A stretch of 64,000 bases of DNA, taken from NCBI GenBank assembly GCA_963169105.1, contig OY720635.1:155573645-155637644 (forward strand), in the 5' to 3' direction. Source of the DNA: Ceriagrion tenellum. Lineage: Eukaryota; Arthropoda; Insecta; Odonata; Coenagrionidae. The first letter of the stretch is position 1. Every line of letters starts with the position of its first letter. Shown one piece after another: positions 33,521 to 45,900 of the stretch. A program made the position numbers and the translations under genes. The notes beneath the pieces were generated by a model. It saw nothing but the letters and a program-made list of their open reading frames with translations. It was not told the DNA's origin and searched no databases.

Positions 33521-34033
33521 CCTAAGCTCTCATGTAAACAAAGAATGTCCCCGAAACGAAAAAGGCGTTCAGAACAATTAATAATGTAAAATATCTACAA
33601 AGTTTGTGCACCAAAAATGCACACCGCTCTTTCTTAAAAAGAGGAATACGCAATGTGTGTAGTCAATGTATTTACATAAACTGCGAGATGTAAAAGGTAC
33701 CCTATGTTATACTACCTCTACACTAATGAATCAGGTAATCGCGCTTTTTTATAATATGCTCTAAATGAACATGATAAACAATTTTTGTGCTTTTTCGATA
33801 CGTGGATAAAAGTTTAATAAAACTACGTTCTTCTGCGAATGTCGTCAGGAGACTGAAGAATTCAAGTATGCTTGTGTTCGCTGACTTCTTGATTGTAGAC
33901 TATTGTTGATACAATTTTGAAAAATTAAAATGTTAACGGTCGTTTACACCGTAATTCATATCATCACAACATCCCCGGTTGATGTGAGAAGTAGTCTAAA
34001 TAGCCAAGCGTCCATCAATTATTAGTTGGGAAA
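33521..34033. other. No gene recognised
   Basis: AT-rich DNA. No supported feature. Confidence 0.3.
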
Positions 34034-34324
34034 ATGGGTACCGCCAAAGCAGCGTCCGGGAAAGGTATTTTCCACGAATATGTGTATAAAAACATTTTTC
34101 TTAATATTTATTTTTTCCTTTTAATTGTATCATCAATTGTCAGTAGCTTTGCAGATAGAGAACAAAAATATAATCAACTTCTTCCATCTCCTCATGACGC
34201 TGTCCTTCAGCCTACTGACGAAGTAGAACCAAACGTAGAGTTTTATGAAATAAATATCACTGCGGAAACCTTCGAGCAAAGGTTGCTCTGCATTACTTCG
34301 GAATCTATCGCATCTGGTAGCTGA
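34034..34324 (+). CDS. Small ORF with one membrane segment, unrecognised
   Basis: 96 aa from an ATG in good context (GGAAAATGGG). A short basic N-terminus is followed by a hydrophobic stretch at about residues 20-37 (NIFLNIYFFLLIVSSIVSS), then a hydrophilic, acidic region (DAVLQPTDEVEPNVEFYEIN) and a polar end. This could be a signal-anchored or secreted protein if real. There is one potential N-glycosylation site in the second half (NIT). No homologue comes to mind, and DNA composition does not differ from the surroundings. A chance ORF is the main alternative. Confidence 0.25.
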   Translation: MGTAKAASGKGIFHEYVYKNIFLNIYFFLLIVSSIVSSFADREQKYNQLLPSPHDAVLQPTDEVEPNVEFYEINITAETFEQRLLCITSESIASGS

Positions 34325-36339
34325 TGCAAAACCTCTCTTCAGGGCACCTTCAGGTAAAAGTCCATAACGTCGTACATGTGGAACCAGACGCGACGGAATC
34401 TAACAGTTATATAAAGTGACTTCAAGAGCTGTAACACATCGTTCTAGTCTCAGAGGGGAATTAAAAACTGATGGTAAATATTATCTTTTCGCAAAAAGTC
34501 AACAAGGTAAACACACGATAGCAATTAATGTGCTGAACAATTTACAACTAAAAGGTCATGGAGCAATATAAAACTTAACGGAAAATTGAACAAATTCCTG
34601 CTATCTAATCCAGTTTACTAAATCCAGGAATATCTTGATTCCTAATTTTATTACATGGTATTGCTGATTTTACTGTTCAGTACACGTGGGCATGATCCTT
34701 CTTATTGAATAGACACGCTGGGTCCGAAATAAACTGGCCATATTTACTCTAGTCACTGATTTTCATACGTAAATTATAAGTTTAATACATGTAAATGTGC
34801 AACCAAGAGAATATTGAGAAAGGGGAAGAAAGAGGAATGAGAATCCTGGTATAACCACGGACTGAAATGGTGGAAGACTCATAACAGGAGTGTCAGGAAA
34901 GGCATGGTTTGTTAGAGGTGATGGATGACAGAGGCCAAGGTAAAAATGCGTGCAAGGCAATAGGAAAGTGACGAAAACTGGTCGAACGAAAGCCCGTTTC
35001 CTAGACAGGGGAACGAATAACTCTGCTGCAGTCCTTAATTTTGTGGAAGGGAACACTACGAAGTTCATGCTTGCGTACACAGACTCATGCAGTGAGAATA
35101 CTGACGGAGAGTAAGACCTCACGGATATAAGGAAGCACTTCGTGAAAACGTGTATATAGCACACTCGCCTGTCAGTGAAGCTCGAGCAATAACTACTGCA
35201 CAACAGAGATGGCTGAGAGAAATGGAATGCGGAGAAATAAAAGAATGATGAAGATGAAAACCGGAGAGAATCAACAATGAAGTATTCTTACCAACAAACG
35301 AAAAAGACGTATAACTCGAAGATTGGAGATACCCGAATTTGGGACGATATGTCTCGATAACAAATAATAAAACTATTCCAATAATATAAACTGCACGTAA
35401 TGCGATATTTTTTTACGTTCCGTGAATGGGTTGAGTATTTTTTGTTACTTTTTTAACGTAGTTTATGAATTTTCAATTGAAAAAAATAATAGTTTATGCC
35501 GTCGAAAACAAAAAAATTTCAAAGGTACAAAATTGCATCCAGATTAACAATTGCATGAGGCTTTGAACAAGTAAAGAGTGATCAATTACAAATACGTAAG
35601 TGAAAGTAGAATGTTCAATAGAAAAATTACCAACAGATTCTGATAAATGACTGAAACTAATGGGATTTTTTGGAACTCGTACGTTCACGACTTTGTTATA
35701 AGTTTCGTGGACCTGGATCAAAACTACTCGATTAATATGTAAACGAAAAAAACTATGGTACTAAGATTTTAAAATGTATCACATCTACCACGGAGACTAA
35801 AAATTAAATTTTTTTTATAGCTTGTATATGGATATATTATTAAATTTATATAGCTTTTATATAGATATATTTCACTTCATTCCAATTGGTAGAGCCCTTA
35901 TCAATAAAAAACACGGACATCATAGACTTTGTGCGCGGAAGCTAGGCATCGAAATGAGAGATGAGACCGATAAGAAAGGAGCGCTCACGAATCACTCATA
36001 AGGTATTCGTCAATAATTACTCTATCAGATGACCGTATCTGCTCCTCCTATTGTATTAAAAGCAAAAGGCCCGATTCACAAAGCCATCGACCAGGGGATA
36101 GGGATGAAGGCTTCTCGGGTGTGGCATCGGGTTAGGCTTTTCATAGCCGAGGTTTCGACGAACATCACGCTCATCTATTCATTTGTGCCCTCATCACACC
36201 ATCCATCGGGAAAGCCTTTTGTCTTTGATTAACAGGATGAGATTGATATGCGCGGGTAGTACCCACCATGCATAGTCCAGGTAGATACAAACACAACTCC
36301 ATTTACTGAATAGTCAGCCATTCCACATAAATCTGATAC
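34325..36339. other. No gene recognised
   Basis: AT-rich. 36128-36165, read on the minus strand, gives GATGAGCGTGATG then GTCGAAACCTCGG, faintly like the PLE terminal motif. The rest is featureless to me. Confidence 0.3.
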
Positions 36340-36450
36340 TACGAAATCGCGAAGCCTGCAGTTAAGATGTAGTCATCCATAGGAATTCCACCCGGATTTG
36401 AACCCGGGAATTTAAAGTAGGATCTCGTTCGTTATACCTTCAGGAATATC
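36340..36450 (-). mobile_element. tRNA-SINE head (third family)
   Basis: Minus strand: CCCGGGTTCAAATCCGGG, a perfect T-arm with B box (5-bp stem, 7-base loop with TTCAAAT). The upstream D-arm/A box (GGTATAACGAACGAG) is weak. No acceptor pairing. Confidence 0.45.
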
Positions 36451-36545
36451 ATAAACATGTCCTCTTTAATTGTATAGCAGTGGGGAAAATACAACTATCT
36501 GAGAGAATAGGCAGAAAATATAAATACAGAAAAGAAGAAGGCCGT

Positions 36546-36707
36546 AATTTTGTCCTGAAATTCAAACTGCAGCATTTACCTCATTATATTCATACATTAT
36601 GCTCAAAAGTTTGAGAGTGCTCACAGCGACCAACTTTCGCGGTCGTCGCTCATCCTTAACGGGTAAGCAAATTTTTTGCTCGAAGTTGTACATGCTCTTT
36701 CAGTTTC
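36546..36707 (+). repeat. Direct repeat 1, unit a
   Basis: About 160 bp, ~93% identical by eye to 37121-37282. Shared core: CATTATGCTCAAAAGTTTGA and CAACTTTCGCGGTCGT. No coding potential. Unknown class. Confidence 0.85.
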
Positions 36708-37120
36708 TGATTTTACCGTCTCCATTTATTTCGCTACATAACATTGATTTTGAGCTTTTTTTCATCTTGAATAAGTGCATTGCATTAACCCTTTCATTCC
36801 AATTTCTGGTGTAGAAATGGCCTTTGCGAGAATCAAGGCTATTTTCACTGACAGTGTGTAGAGAGACATATTTCTGTTGGCGAAAGTAAATACCAAAAGA
36901 AAATCGGATAAAGGTGGAATATCCTATTTTTATCCACTAGAAATGCTCGAATATTATACTTGTCCAAAGATGAAAACTAGTTTTATCCGCAATCAATTTA
37001 AAAAATGGCATTGTTAAGCAAGTCACATGCGCCGGGACCACACTAAAGTACCCAGCACAAAGTGGGCCCCGCATGGCAAGCGGAGATGAAAAGGATGGAT
37101 ATGCAATAGAAATGCAATTC

Positions 37121-37282
37121 CGTCATTTTGTCCGGAAATTCAAATTGCAGCAATTACCTCATTATATTCATACATTATGCTCAAAAGTTTGAGAGAGCTC
37201 ACAGCAACCAACTTTCGCGGTCGTTGCTCATCCTTAACGGGTAAGCAAATTTTTTTTCACTAAGTTGTACATGCTCTTTCGG
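37121..37282 (+). repeat. Direct repeat 1, unit b
   Basis: Second copy, same orientation, starting ATTTTGTCC.GAAATTCAAA and ending GTACATGCTCTTTC.GTTT. It directly abuts direct repeat 2 unit a. Confidence 0.85.
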
Positions 37283-37283
37283 T

Positions 37284-37508
37284 TTAGGAAAATTACAGAA
37301 AAATTAACTTAAAAATTGCCAACAAAATATTTTTCACATTCTGAAGCTGGAGAAGGCTGGAGCCCACTCTTAGCGCTAGGCGCTGGGTTTCCCTCGACCC
37401 TTCCTTACATTACAAAATAATCATTCCTCAAGCAAACTCCACCCTCTAAGGTGCAAATGAGCTCAGCTGCCACTATCCATCTCATCCGTACTAATTAGTC
37501 AAATATGA
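37284..37508 (+). repeat. Direct repeat 2, unit a
   Basis: About 220 bp, ~90% identical to 39049-39267: GGAAAATTACAGAAAAATTAA, AGGCTGGAGCCCACTCTTAG, CTCTAAGGTGCAAATGAGCT, CGTACTAATTAGTCAAATAT. Both copies end at AAATATRAKA, so that is an element border. Confidence 0.85.
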
Positions 37509-37628
37509 TAATAATAATAGAAATAGTGTACAAATAAAATATGAAAATAATCGGCGAATAAAGTGGACCAAAGGAAAGGATTTTTTTCGGAAGGGACAAG
37601 GTTAGAGAAGTTGTGTCGGTCTCAGGAG

Positions 37629-37680
37629 ACAGAGATGAGACAGAGAGAGAGAGACAGAGAGAGAGGGAGAGAGAAAGAGT
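37629..37680. repeat. (GA)n-rich microsatellite
   Basis: Imperfect GA/CAGA repeat. It produces an artefactual ERERERER reading frame. Confidence 0.9.
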
Positions 37681-37757
37681 GTGCACAAAGAGCCTCACAC
37701 ACGACAATTCTGGCCCCGCCTCCATCACCCATCCCTGCCCTCCCATGTATATACTGT

Positions 37758-38060
37758 TGCGAGTGGTTAAGTGGCTGAGGGTTGGCGTCCTCGGCGTGCG
37801 CCCCCAAAATAGAGAAGCAGTCCCTCGCGATCGATGTGGACCGGATCCACGGGTGTGGGAGTGTCATGTGTTTGAGAAAAGGGACGAGGCGCAAGGGGCA
37901 ACAGAGGAGGAAGACAGGTACAGAACGGGGATTGCGCTGGCGTGGTGGCTAGTGTTCCGGCTCCCGCGAATAATTATTCCGACGGTGGCGGGGATTTTTC
38001 AGTGGAAATTCCGATCCCATCTAGGGTGCCGTGTAGAGAGCACTTCCAATGTTGCACTCC
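37758..38060 (+). mobile_element. Possible tRNA-SINE
   Basis: GTGGTTAAGTGGCTGAGGG (37768) and GCGTGGTGGCTAGTGTTCCG (37939) resemble A boxes; a weak B box (AATTCCGATCCC) is at 38004-38015. The long plus frame over this region has no recognisable protein. Confidence 0.3.
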
Positions 38061-39048
38061 GTTCGTGGAACGTAATTTGAGCACGAATTTCCCCTGATCA
38101 TAATAGAGACAATAGTAAAATTATATTTTTCCATTTAAGCAACTGTGCTAAAGCTGAATCATATGAGAGACGATAGATAAATTTAATTTTTAAGTTTAAG
38201 CAACTGTATGAAACATGAGGTAAATATTGTAACCTTAAAGACGCAAAAACTTCGTTTAATATTACTGAAATTCTCAATAATTAACATAACATATTCATAT
38301 AAGGTGTTCACGAATTTTTTTAAACAAGACTAATTCTTTTCACGCTTTACGTTGAAAAAGCCATAACTACTGAAAATAGTCTGTGCTTCTGTTAGCGACT
38401 GATTTATTTTTAAAAAATAGTTGAGAAAGCAGTAAAACTACACACGGCTAACTTTCTGATAAGATTTATGCGTTAGAAATTCCACATTGTTTAAATTAAA
38501 TCTCTCGGGAGTGCATTCCCGCGCCAATTTCTATGGAATCTGGCTGGTCTTGTCAAATATCTCAAATTCCGACCAGCGGTGCTTCATTGAGACACAGAGA
38601 CTATCATTTTGCCGCCGCATTACTTCTCTAGGTCCATTAAAAGCGATAAAATAAGGGAGATACATTACTGAGCAGATAGACACACAATTCGTCCTTCCCA
38701 TACACGAAAAGTGACCCTAATAACAACTGTCCCCCACTCCTAACATTCAACACTCCGAATATGCTCTTCATCATTTCACTTCCGTGTGACCACCTTCAAC
38801 CGGCTGGTGCCTTAATCCCTGCCTATGTTATGGCTGGCAGGGTAGTATTTAGATGAGGATCTCTAAATAATAAGGGGTTAATTTCTTTATCACTAGATTA
38901 TTAATATGTATTTATTAATAGTTGTGATAGAAACGTGAGGGTGGGGGTGTGGAGAAATAGTAACGTTTGGGTGGGAGGGCAGGGGAGCATAGATTAAGGG
39001 ATTGCGAGGTGGGAAAGGTTATAATTTCATACAGATATTCTGTCGGAA
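38061..39048. other. No gene recognised
   Basis: Only a short direct repeat, AAGCAACTGT.(C/T).AA, at 38136 and 38199 was noted. Confidence 0.3.
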
Positions 39049-39267
39049 AATTACAGAAAAATTAATTGAAAATTTGTCAATAAAATATTTTTCACATTCT
39101 AGAGCTGGAGTAGGCTGGAGCCCACTCTTAGCTCTAGGTGCTGGGAGTCCCTCTATCCTCCCTTACATCACAAAATAATCATTCCCCAAGCAACCTCCAT
39201 CCTCTAAGGTGCAAATGAGCTCAGCTGCCACTATCCTTCCCATCCGTACTAATTAGTCAAATATAAG
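39049..39267 (+). repeat. Direct repeat 2, unit b
   Basis: See unit a at 37284-37508. Here it is not preceded by direct repeat 1, so the two repeats are separate families. Confidence 0.85.
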
Positions 39268-40399
39268 AATGCCAAGTGGCAAGGGGGCGAGAGGGATGTG
39301 AGGGAATGAGGGGGGGAACAGAAACCCCATGGGGGGTGGGGGATAGAAGAGAGAATCGGAGGTTACCGAGGGGACGACAAGGACAACATCGCGGACTCTA
39401 AAGGCAACACCTCCAAAGTTGGCTAAAGGGAACCTTCTTTACTCGCCCTGGTCACCAGCAGTGGAAGGGGGGAAGACGTGAGGTCGTGGTGCCGATGACA
39501 CCTTCGTCTGCGGCCGGTACGTCGCAGCAGGCGTCGACCGAGCGGAAGTTCCTTGTACGAGTGATGAGTTCAAAAAACAATCTTTTTCAAAGTTTTACAC
39601 CTGAGTTTTATTGATTGACAAAAATGCGACAAGGGAAGGAGATTGGCAATGAAGACTTGATCGTAACGCTGATTAATATTTCTCTGGAAATCTCGACCCG
39701 AGTTTTGTAACTAACGTGGAGAGGAGGAAAACGGCAGAATACGCTAAATGACATCGAACTTCGTATCAGCCACGGTGTGGGTAAAAATCATAAATATTTT
39801 CGGTTAAATTTCCTTATGTTTGTTTGCTAACTTGTTACAAACTACCTTTTACCTATTATGATTATTGCTTGTGGTTACACGGATTAAGTTTTTCACTGCA
39901 TAAAGACTTACTCAGCGTAACCGAGAGTAAGAATCATAAAAATGATACATATTGAACAAAAATCAAAACACCCTTTAACCTATTTTACTGATGGATGCCG
40001 AAAACGAAGGGCACCGGGAACTTATTTTTCGTCATTTGACAAAAAAGCACGTGCAAATTCAGCTGTATATGCCCATTTTTGGCACATCCAGTGGTCGTCC
40101 GACATATTTCGATTGATGTCTGATAATTCAGAAATAAGACAGCAAGGAATATTGACAGAAACAGGCCGGAGAGAATGGAAGATTGGAACAAAATGGAAAC
40201 CAATTCGTGCAAGAGAAAACAAAACTCGCAAATTTTGCGACGAAAGGATGACACGATTGGAAGAATCTTCTTAGAACTAAATAATAAGAAAATGAAACGG
40301 AAATGAAAAATCAGCACACACTGAAAAAAAAAGGAAAATTGTAACTTACGACAGCTTTGGAAAAGCGGAAAATCCACCTTTTGACGACACTAGAAGCGA
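39268..40399. other. No gene recognised; one 110-aa ORF
   Basis: The plus frame 39942-40274 (MIHIEQKSKHPLTYFTDG..., rich in K, R and T) is hydrophilic and has no domain I recognise. It sits directly upstream of a LINE endonuclease relic, so it may be part of that LINE or a chance frame. Confidence 0.3.
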
Positions 40400-41020
40400 C
40401 ATATCTAATGACAGAACAATTGAGAACAAATATTATAGAAAAAATAAAAGCGAACCGAGGAAAAACATTTCGATAAGAAATCAACCAATCCCAGGAACAG
40501 CCTTCGTGTTTTCAGGAAAAAAAGCGGATTAACCAGCACACTTAAGAACATTTCGGAGAGAATTTAATTCCTATAATTTCAACCTCGAAATCATGTCTAC
40601 ATGATAATTAATGCACACGCTATCACAAGTCATATGCAACAAAGAAAATAAGAAGGTAGAGAACTTTTGGAAACCACTCCAAAAGACAAAAGTCCACAAT
40701 TCCCCAAAGAAATTTAAAAATCCTTGTTGGGGACTTCAATGCGCAATTAGGCAATGAAAAGAAATAAAAATGACAGCAGTGGGATATCTCGCTAAAGAGA
40801 ACGAAATGAAATGGCAAAAGAGTATTCAATTTTACAAGTGGTTTAATTGAAAACTTGTGTACTCATTGACAAGCTTCCAAAGAGGAAGAAATATTATACC
40901 TCCCTCCATCTGATGTTAGGAGAATATTTTCACTTAGACCATGTACCTACTCATTCCAACAAACATAAGTAGGTTTGATTTTTTTCGACTATTCAGCTCT
41001 CCTAAGATATAAGCAAAGAA
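40400..41020 (+). pseudogene. RTE-type LINE endonuclease fragment
   Basis: Across frames: HLRTFRREFNSYNFN (40540-40585), ENFWKPLQKTKVHNSPKKF (40660-40705), ILVGDFNAQLGNEK (40718-40758), then SLPKRKKYY (40873 on). GDFNA.LG is a diagnostic block of the apurinic-like endonuclease domain that nicks the target DNA for LINE insertion. Frameshifts separate the blocks, so it is dead. No reverse transcriptase follows within 500 bp. Confidence 0.7.
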
Positions 41021-42265
41021 TTATGTCTTAAAGCAAGGACCACGTTTAGGACTGCTTCTGAGACATTATTGGTTCGGAAGTTTGGAAGACTCGCTCCTAA
41101 AAGGACCACTAACTCCACAAACGATAAATCCACTACGTCAGCTTGACTGGCTAAAGTACTTGTCGCGATATCGGGGGATTCGAGATCCAGTATCGATCAA
41201 CGCGAACGATATTTCCTCTATGAAATTTCCGCACACCATTTGCGGATGACTCCGTGAAGGCAATACCATGGCCACTCCTGGTATATCCAATGTTTATCAA
41301 AAGGGGCACGTCCTTCATCAGAAACACACCGACAAGGTTTAAAACCAATCTTCTCAAAATGGTGTTTACAACATTTAGAGAAAGGATCATACGCAGGAGA
41401 TGAAGATCCAAAGCTACATCGGCACGTAATTTATTAAGAGGAGAGTACAGTTCGCTGCTAGCGAAAACTTTTTTATTGTTGATTTTAAGCGATTAATGCC
41501 TTTTCACCATTATCTATTACCATCAGCAAATATGTTTGGCCTCATCCGGTGGAGATTCCGAGGAGAATTCCTCCGGCAGACCCGAAAGGCTGGCAAAACC
41601 TTGTTGGGTTGTCAACAATTCTCCAATCGAATGGAGGGCCATCTCTAAATTAAATTAAGACTACCTTTTAACTTCGCCATTGATGCTCAGAGCGGCGCTC
41701 GGGTGAAGAAGCGGACGAGATGAGAAATGAGAACACATTTGGAAGAAACCACTCACGCCATCATACGACGAGGAAGTCTCATTCCATATTTTTTTAAACA
41801 AAAATCACACGGATTTCTTACTCGTCTCTGAGTTTCACGACATATTCCAAGCCAGCAAACAACGTGAGAAAAAAACAGGAAACCTCCTCTTACTAACAGT
41901 TAGCCGACCCATTACTTACCGTGTCGTCTTTCTTTTAATTTACTCAAGTGCAAGCAAATCGGGTAGCCCTAAAAACCACAACTACAATATATAATTAATA
42001 AATTCTGCTGGCAAGGTAGCGGACCCACTCGTAGCAATGAAATTATAGGAGAATCGAAGAGAATTTATAGCCATTTTTGCGAGCAATAAAAACGAAAAGC
42101 TTGACAATTTATTGGGTAATATTTGTTTCAGAACATCATTATTTCTTACTTGACAAGAGGAACATGAAAATTGACAGGGAAGCATTTCAATTATTTCTCA
42201 CGCATTGCACTCAATTTGAACAAAACAATGAAAGCACGCGAAACAATCTCCCGAGACCTAAAAAA
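41021..42265. other. No gene recognised
   Basis: Includes the minus frame 41151-41411 (86 aa), unrecognised. Nothing else supported. Confidence 0.3.
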
Positions 42266-42510
42266 CTGGATTGGATTGGATTTTGGGGAGGCGATCAACA
42301 GCTAAGGTCATTTGCGCCATAAAGGATAGGTAAGGGAGGAAGGGTGGATAGAAGCCCGGCGTCGGCATTAGCCTGCTCTTAACGAAAGACGCCAAGGGGA
42401 CCACGGTTTAACATCTCATCCGACAGACGGAGTGCTGTACTTGAAGTGCCCTCCACAAGACACTCAAGTAGGGATCGCGTTTTTTCTGAAAAACATCCTC
42501 TTCTGCATGG
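42266..42510 (-). mobile_element. tRNA-derived SINE, truncated at its head
   Basis: Same family and orientation as 13022-13331. GACGCCAAGGGGACCACGG, TTAGCCTGCTCTTAACGAAA and CAAGACACTCAA.TAGGGATCG are shared. The tRNA-like head is absent: similarity ends at 42508, after CATCCTCTTCTGCA. So it is a 5'-truncated insertion. Confidence 0.75.
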
Positions 42511-42920
42511 CCGAAAAAACTGGAGTTTCAGCTCAGTTGCGACATGTGGGGTGGGCAAGTCACGAGAAAGAGACGCCCGGGAAGATCCGACAAATCCTTT
42601 CCTCGTGGTGTCTCTACTAGTCGCGCAAACCACGCTGGAGAGGAGCGAAGGCTATCAGTAGAACAATAAGACGGGGGCGGAGATGAGGCGTCTGACCCTG
42701 ACCTTGGGGCCTGCAACCCGAAGGTCAATGCCAACCAAGGTGGACACCCCCTCCGGGCGGTCGGTTTCGGCGGCCACCGCCCGCGGCGCAGCGGTCGCGA
42801 GGGAGGAGTCGGAGAAGAGGGGTGGGGGTGCAGGAGGAGGCGTGGCCGCAATGCGACCGCCGCCGGCTCGATGCTCGGATGTTTTGGGGAGAAAACAGAC
42901 GATCCCACACGATTAGTTCC
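42511..42920. promoter_or_regulatory. CpG-rich block
   Basis: Strongly GC-rich at 42640-42880, with several overlapping open frames on both strands, all low-complexity. Likely a CpG-rich regulatory or first-exon region. No gene can be assigned. Confidence 0.28.
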
Positions 42921-45900
42921 GACAGGCGCGCAAAAGGGAATAACTTGGATTAAGGCGCGGCTGACGCGCTAATCGGGAGTCACTGAGCGCACATTTTTAT
43001 AACTTTTCAAGCAAGCCGAAAAAAATTTTTTGGGACCATACTTCACTTAAATACGTATGCTTATACAGAGGAACTCATCATACATGTAGTAATATAAATG
43101 ATGCCACACTAATGCTTAGAAACTTTCGCCTCGATTGGAGCATTGTATTGACTTGGGGTTCACGGTGCGAAATTCGAAATTTTAGCGAAACTCACATGTA
43201 TACACGTACTAGTTTGTAATCGCCACTTTACCTTGATATTTACTAGCAACATATATAATAAGATGAAACGCATTATTTTGCGTTTACGAGGGAATCTGTA
43301 ACACATAGAATCCAATTATTATTTCGATATATAAGTCGAATGCCACAAGATTACGCATTACAACGCCATTAAATTAACAAGAAACCAAATTGGTAACGTG
43401 CGATTTTTTTTTACTTTATCTATACATTCATATAACCAATAAGTACACAGTAAATGCAGAGTTGTACGTAAATCTGTACATAAACGAGAAGCGCTCCAAC
43501 CTACTTAAATATAATTTTACATTGACAGTAAAACTTAACCTCACGGCGACTGGGTTTTGATGCTTTACACGTCATCTCCAGAAAATGTCATTCGCGTAGG
43601 AAAACTTTACATGCGCTGACCTGAAGATAATGTAAAATATCGAAACTCAGGTAGTTCAATATAGTTCGCCTGTCTGTGGAAAATTGTAGTTCGCCCAAGT
43701 TATTCCCCATGGAAAAATTCCACTCATTACCGCCACGAATTCCAAAGAAGTGCAAAGCTTGAATCGATTATCAAAACTTAGTCGCAGACGAATTTCAAAT
43801 TTGCCTTCGGATTCCACGCATGAATTTTCACCCTAATTGTCGAAGTTGTCATAGCGCGTAATGTACACTTAAAAAGTTGAGATACATCAGTTTGGGACGC
43901 TTTTTTTCAATAACCGAATTCTACAAAATGATTTCCTGTCACAGTTTATTCACTTTTAAGTTCCGCGCTTAGTTGGGAATTTTTTAAAATAAAAATTGAC
44001 ATTTTTTATGATTTCGAACGGAATATATATGGCATAAAAATCCTTATTTTCCTAATCTCATGCCCTGCGGTCGACGTATAACCTTAGTGCTATTATGCAT
44101 CAATAATTGATTTAATGTACAAAAGCTTAAAAGATATGGCAACATTCCGATAAAGCTTAGTTTGTGTATAAACGATAAAGCCAGATCAATGTCAAAAATA
44201 TGGCCGCTGTAAAATGGAAAACAATTCAAATATTGCTGGGAGTGATTTTCAGGGGAATCGCTTATACAAAAAATAAAATGTTAACTCGCACCCCCTGAAA
44301 TGCTATCTCGGAGATTTCATTCCCGAAACCGACGAACTCCAGTAATTCAGGAAGCTCCACTGGATGTTATGCCATGAAAAGTGCTGTTTACTTTCTCATT
44401 CATGCTATTCCCAGCGAGAAATAGATGAACGAACAATATTCACTTTAAGAATTCTCCTCAAAATTTAATTAAAAGATAGTTTTAGTATAACATTTAATGC
44501 TTAACGTTAACTTGCTCGTAGAAATTTGAGTCATGGCGGCTTCGTATCTCGTACATATAGCGCCTTCAGTTTATTTCAATGTTCGTGAGGTCATAACAAC
44601 TAAACTCGGCGTCACCACGGTTTGATTCGGCGCTCCTTCGGATTTTTAAGAATACCGTCAGCCAATTCGAAACTACTAAATGTCGACGTAGCTTGAAGTT
44701 CAGCCCAGCTGAACTATCTCCTCGATTCAGCCCATAACGGACTATTGCTCTACCGATAGTCCGGAAGCAATCAATCCCCACTACTCGATAGCTCCTCGCT
44801 CATCAAATAGACATAATAACGCGGTTTTTGAAGGTGCTAAAGACGCCAAGTTACAAAATAAACACCGAGAGGGTAACGGAATAGGCAGGAAGTAACCCCG
44901 ACTGATAGAATAAAGGGAGCAAAGATTTCCAGTGGTGCTCATTTTTCATTTTAAATATACATGACTTGAACGCACGAGGTATTACCTTCAGAGCACACAT
45001 ACAACGTAAAAAATTAAGCAGAGAGATGTAATATTCGAACATACATACCTACTTGCTAAAAGATTACACCCCTCAAAAAGATAACACCCCACTAAGCTAG
45101 TTCGGAGGCATCTCTGAATTCGCACTCACAACACCATGAATTGACGGTGACATCGATTTCTGACAGGCTGCGTTATGGATGGCTTGACATTTTACTCAAC
45201 GGTCCACGTTTTGACGCGAAAATAAGCCAAGTTATGCCTAGTTAACTGGTTATGGGACGCATGACCTTTTTATTTTGGGGTCGCCTTGTTCTTTTACTTC
45301 CACTGTGCGCCTAAGTAGAATATTCTCGCCCTTCCTTCAGCGCTGGCAGAGGATTAGCGGCGTATTGGGTGCTTATTATAAGTATCGGTCGACCTAATTT
45401 AAAGTGCCTGGGAAAGCTGTCGTTGTCGAGCACTAGTCGAGATGAAATGGCTGAAAATTGATTACTTTTACATGGAACGCTCACATAATATGTATTCCAC
45501 GTGTTCTCAGGTTATTTGACGACAAAAATGTGGTAAAATTGACATTGGTCACTCTGTAAACGTTATATCGCCGTTCTCCCTCGCATTGTCGTTCAGACGT
45601 ATTCACGTCCAGTGGAATAATTCAAACGACATCCCGCGTGTCAAAGGTGAATCCATCGATCCCTCTTAATGAGGGGGAATGTGTCCAATACGATTCGCGT
45701 ACCAACAGAAGTATAAAAATAGGAAGAATGCACAAGTTTATCGGATCATCTGCAGTTGGCTCAGCCAATGCCACGGTCTCTCGAAGTGGAGCGCTGCAGT
45801 TCTGTATTTCGCAGGAGGAGGCAGCGGAGTGGGACGCCGCCACCCGTTAGCAGTGCCGCTGCGGAGCGCCGACGGGGAATGGGCATCGATCATTTGGGAC

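Noticed and set aside
36375..36440. Possible tRNA gene on the minus strand
   Set aside because: Perfect T-arm only; the D-arm and acceptor stem do not form.
37613..38080. 155-aa frame
   Set aside because: Begins in a GA microsatellite and runs through SINE-like sequence; no domain and no codon-type support.
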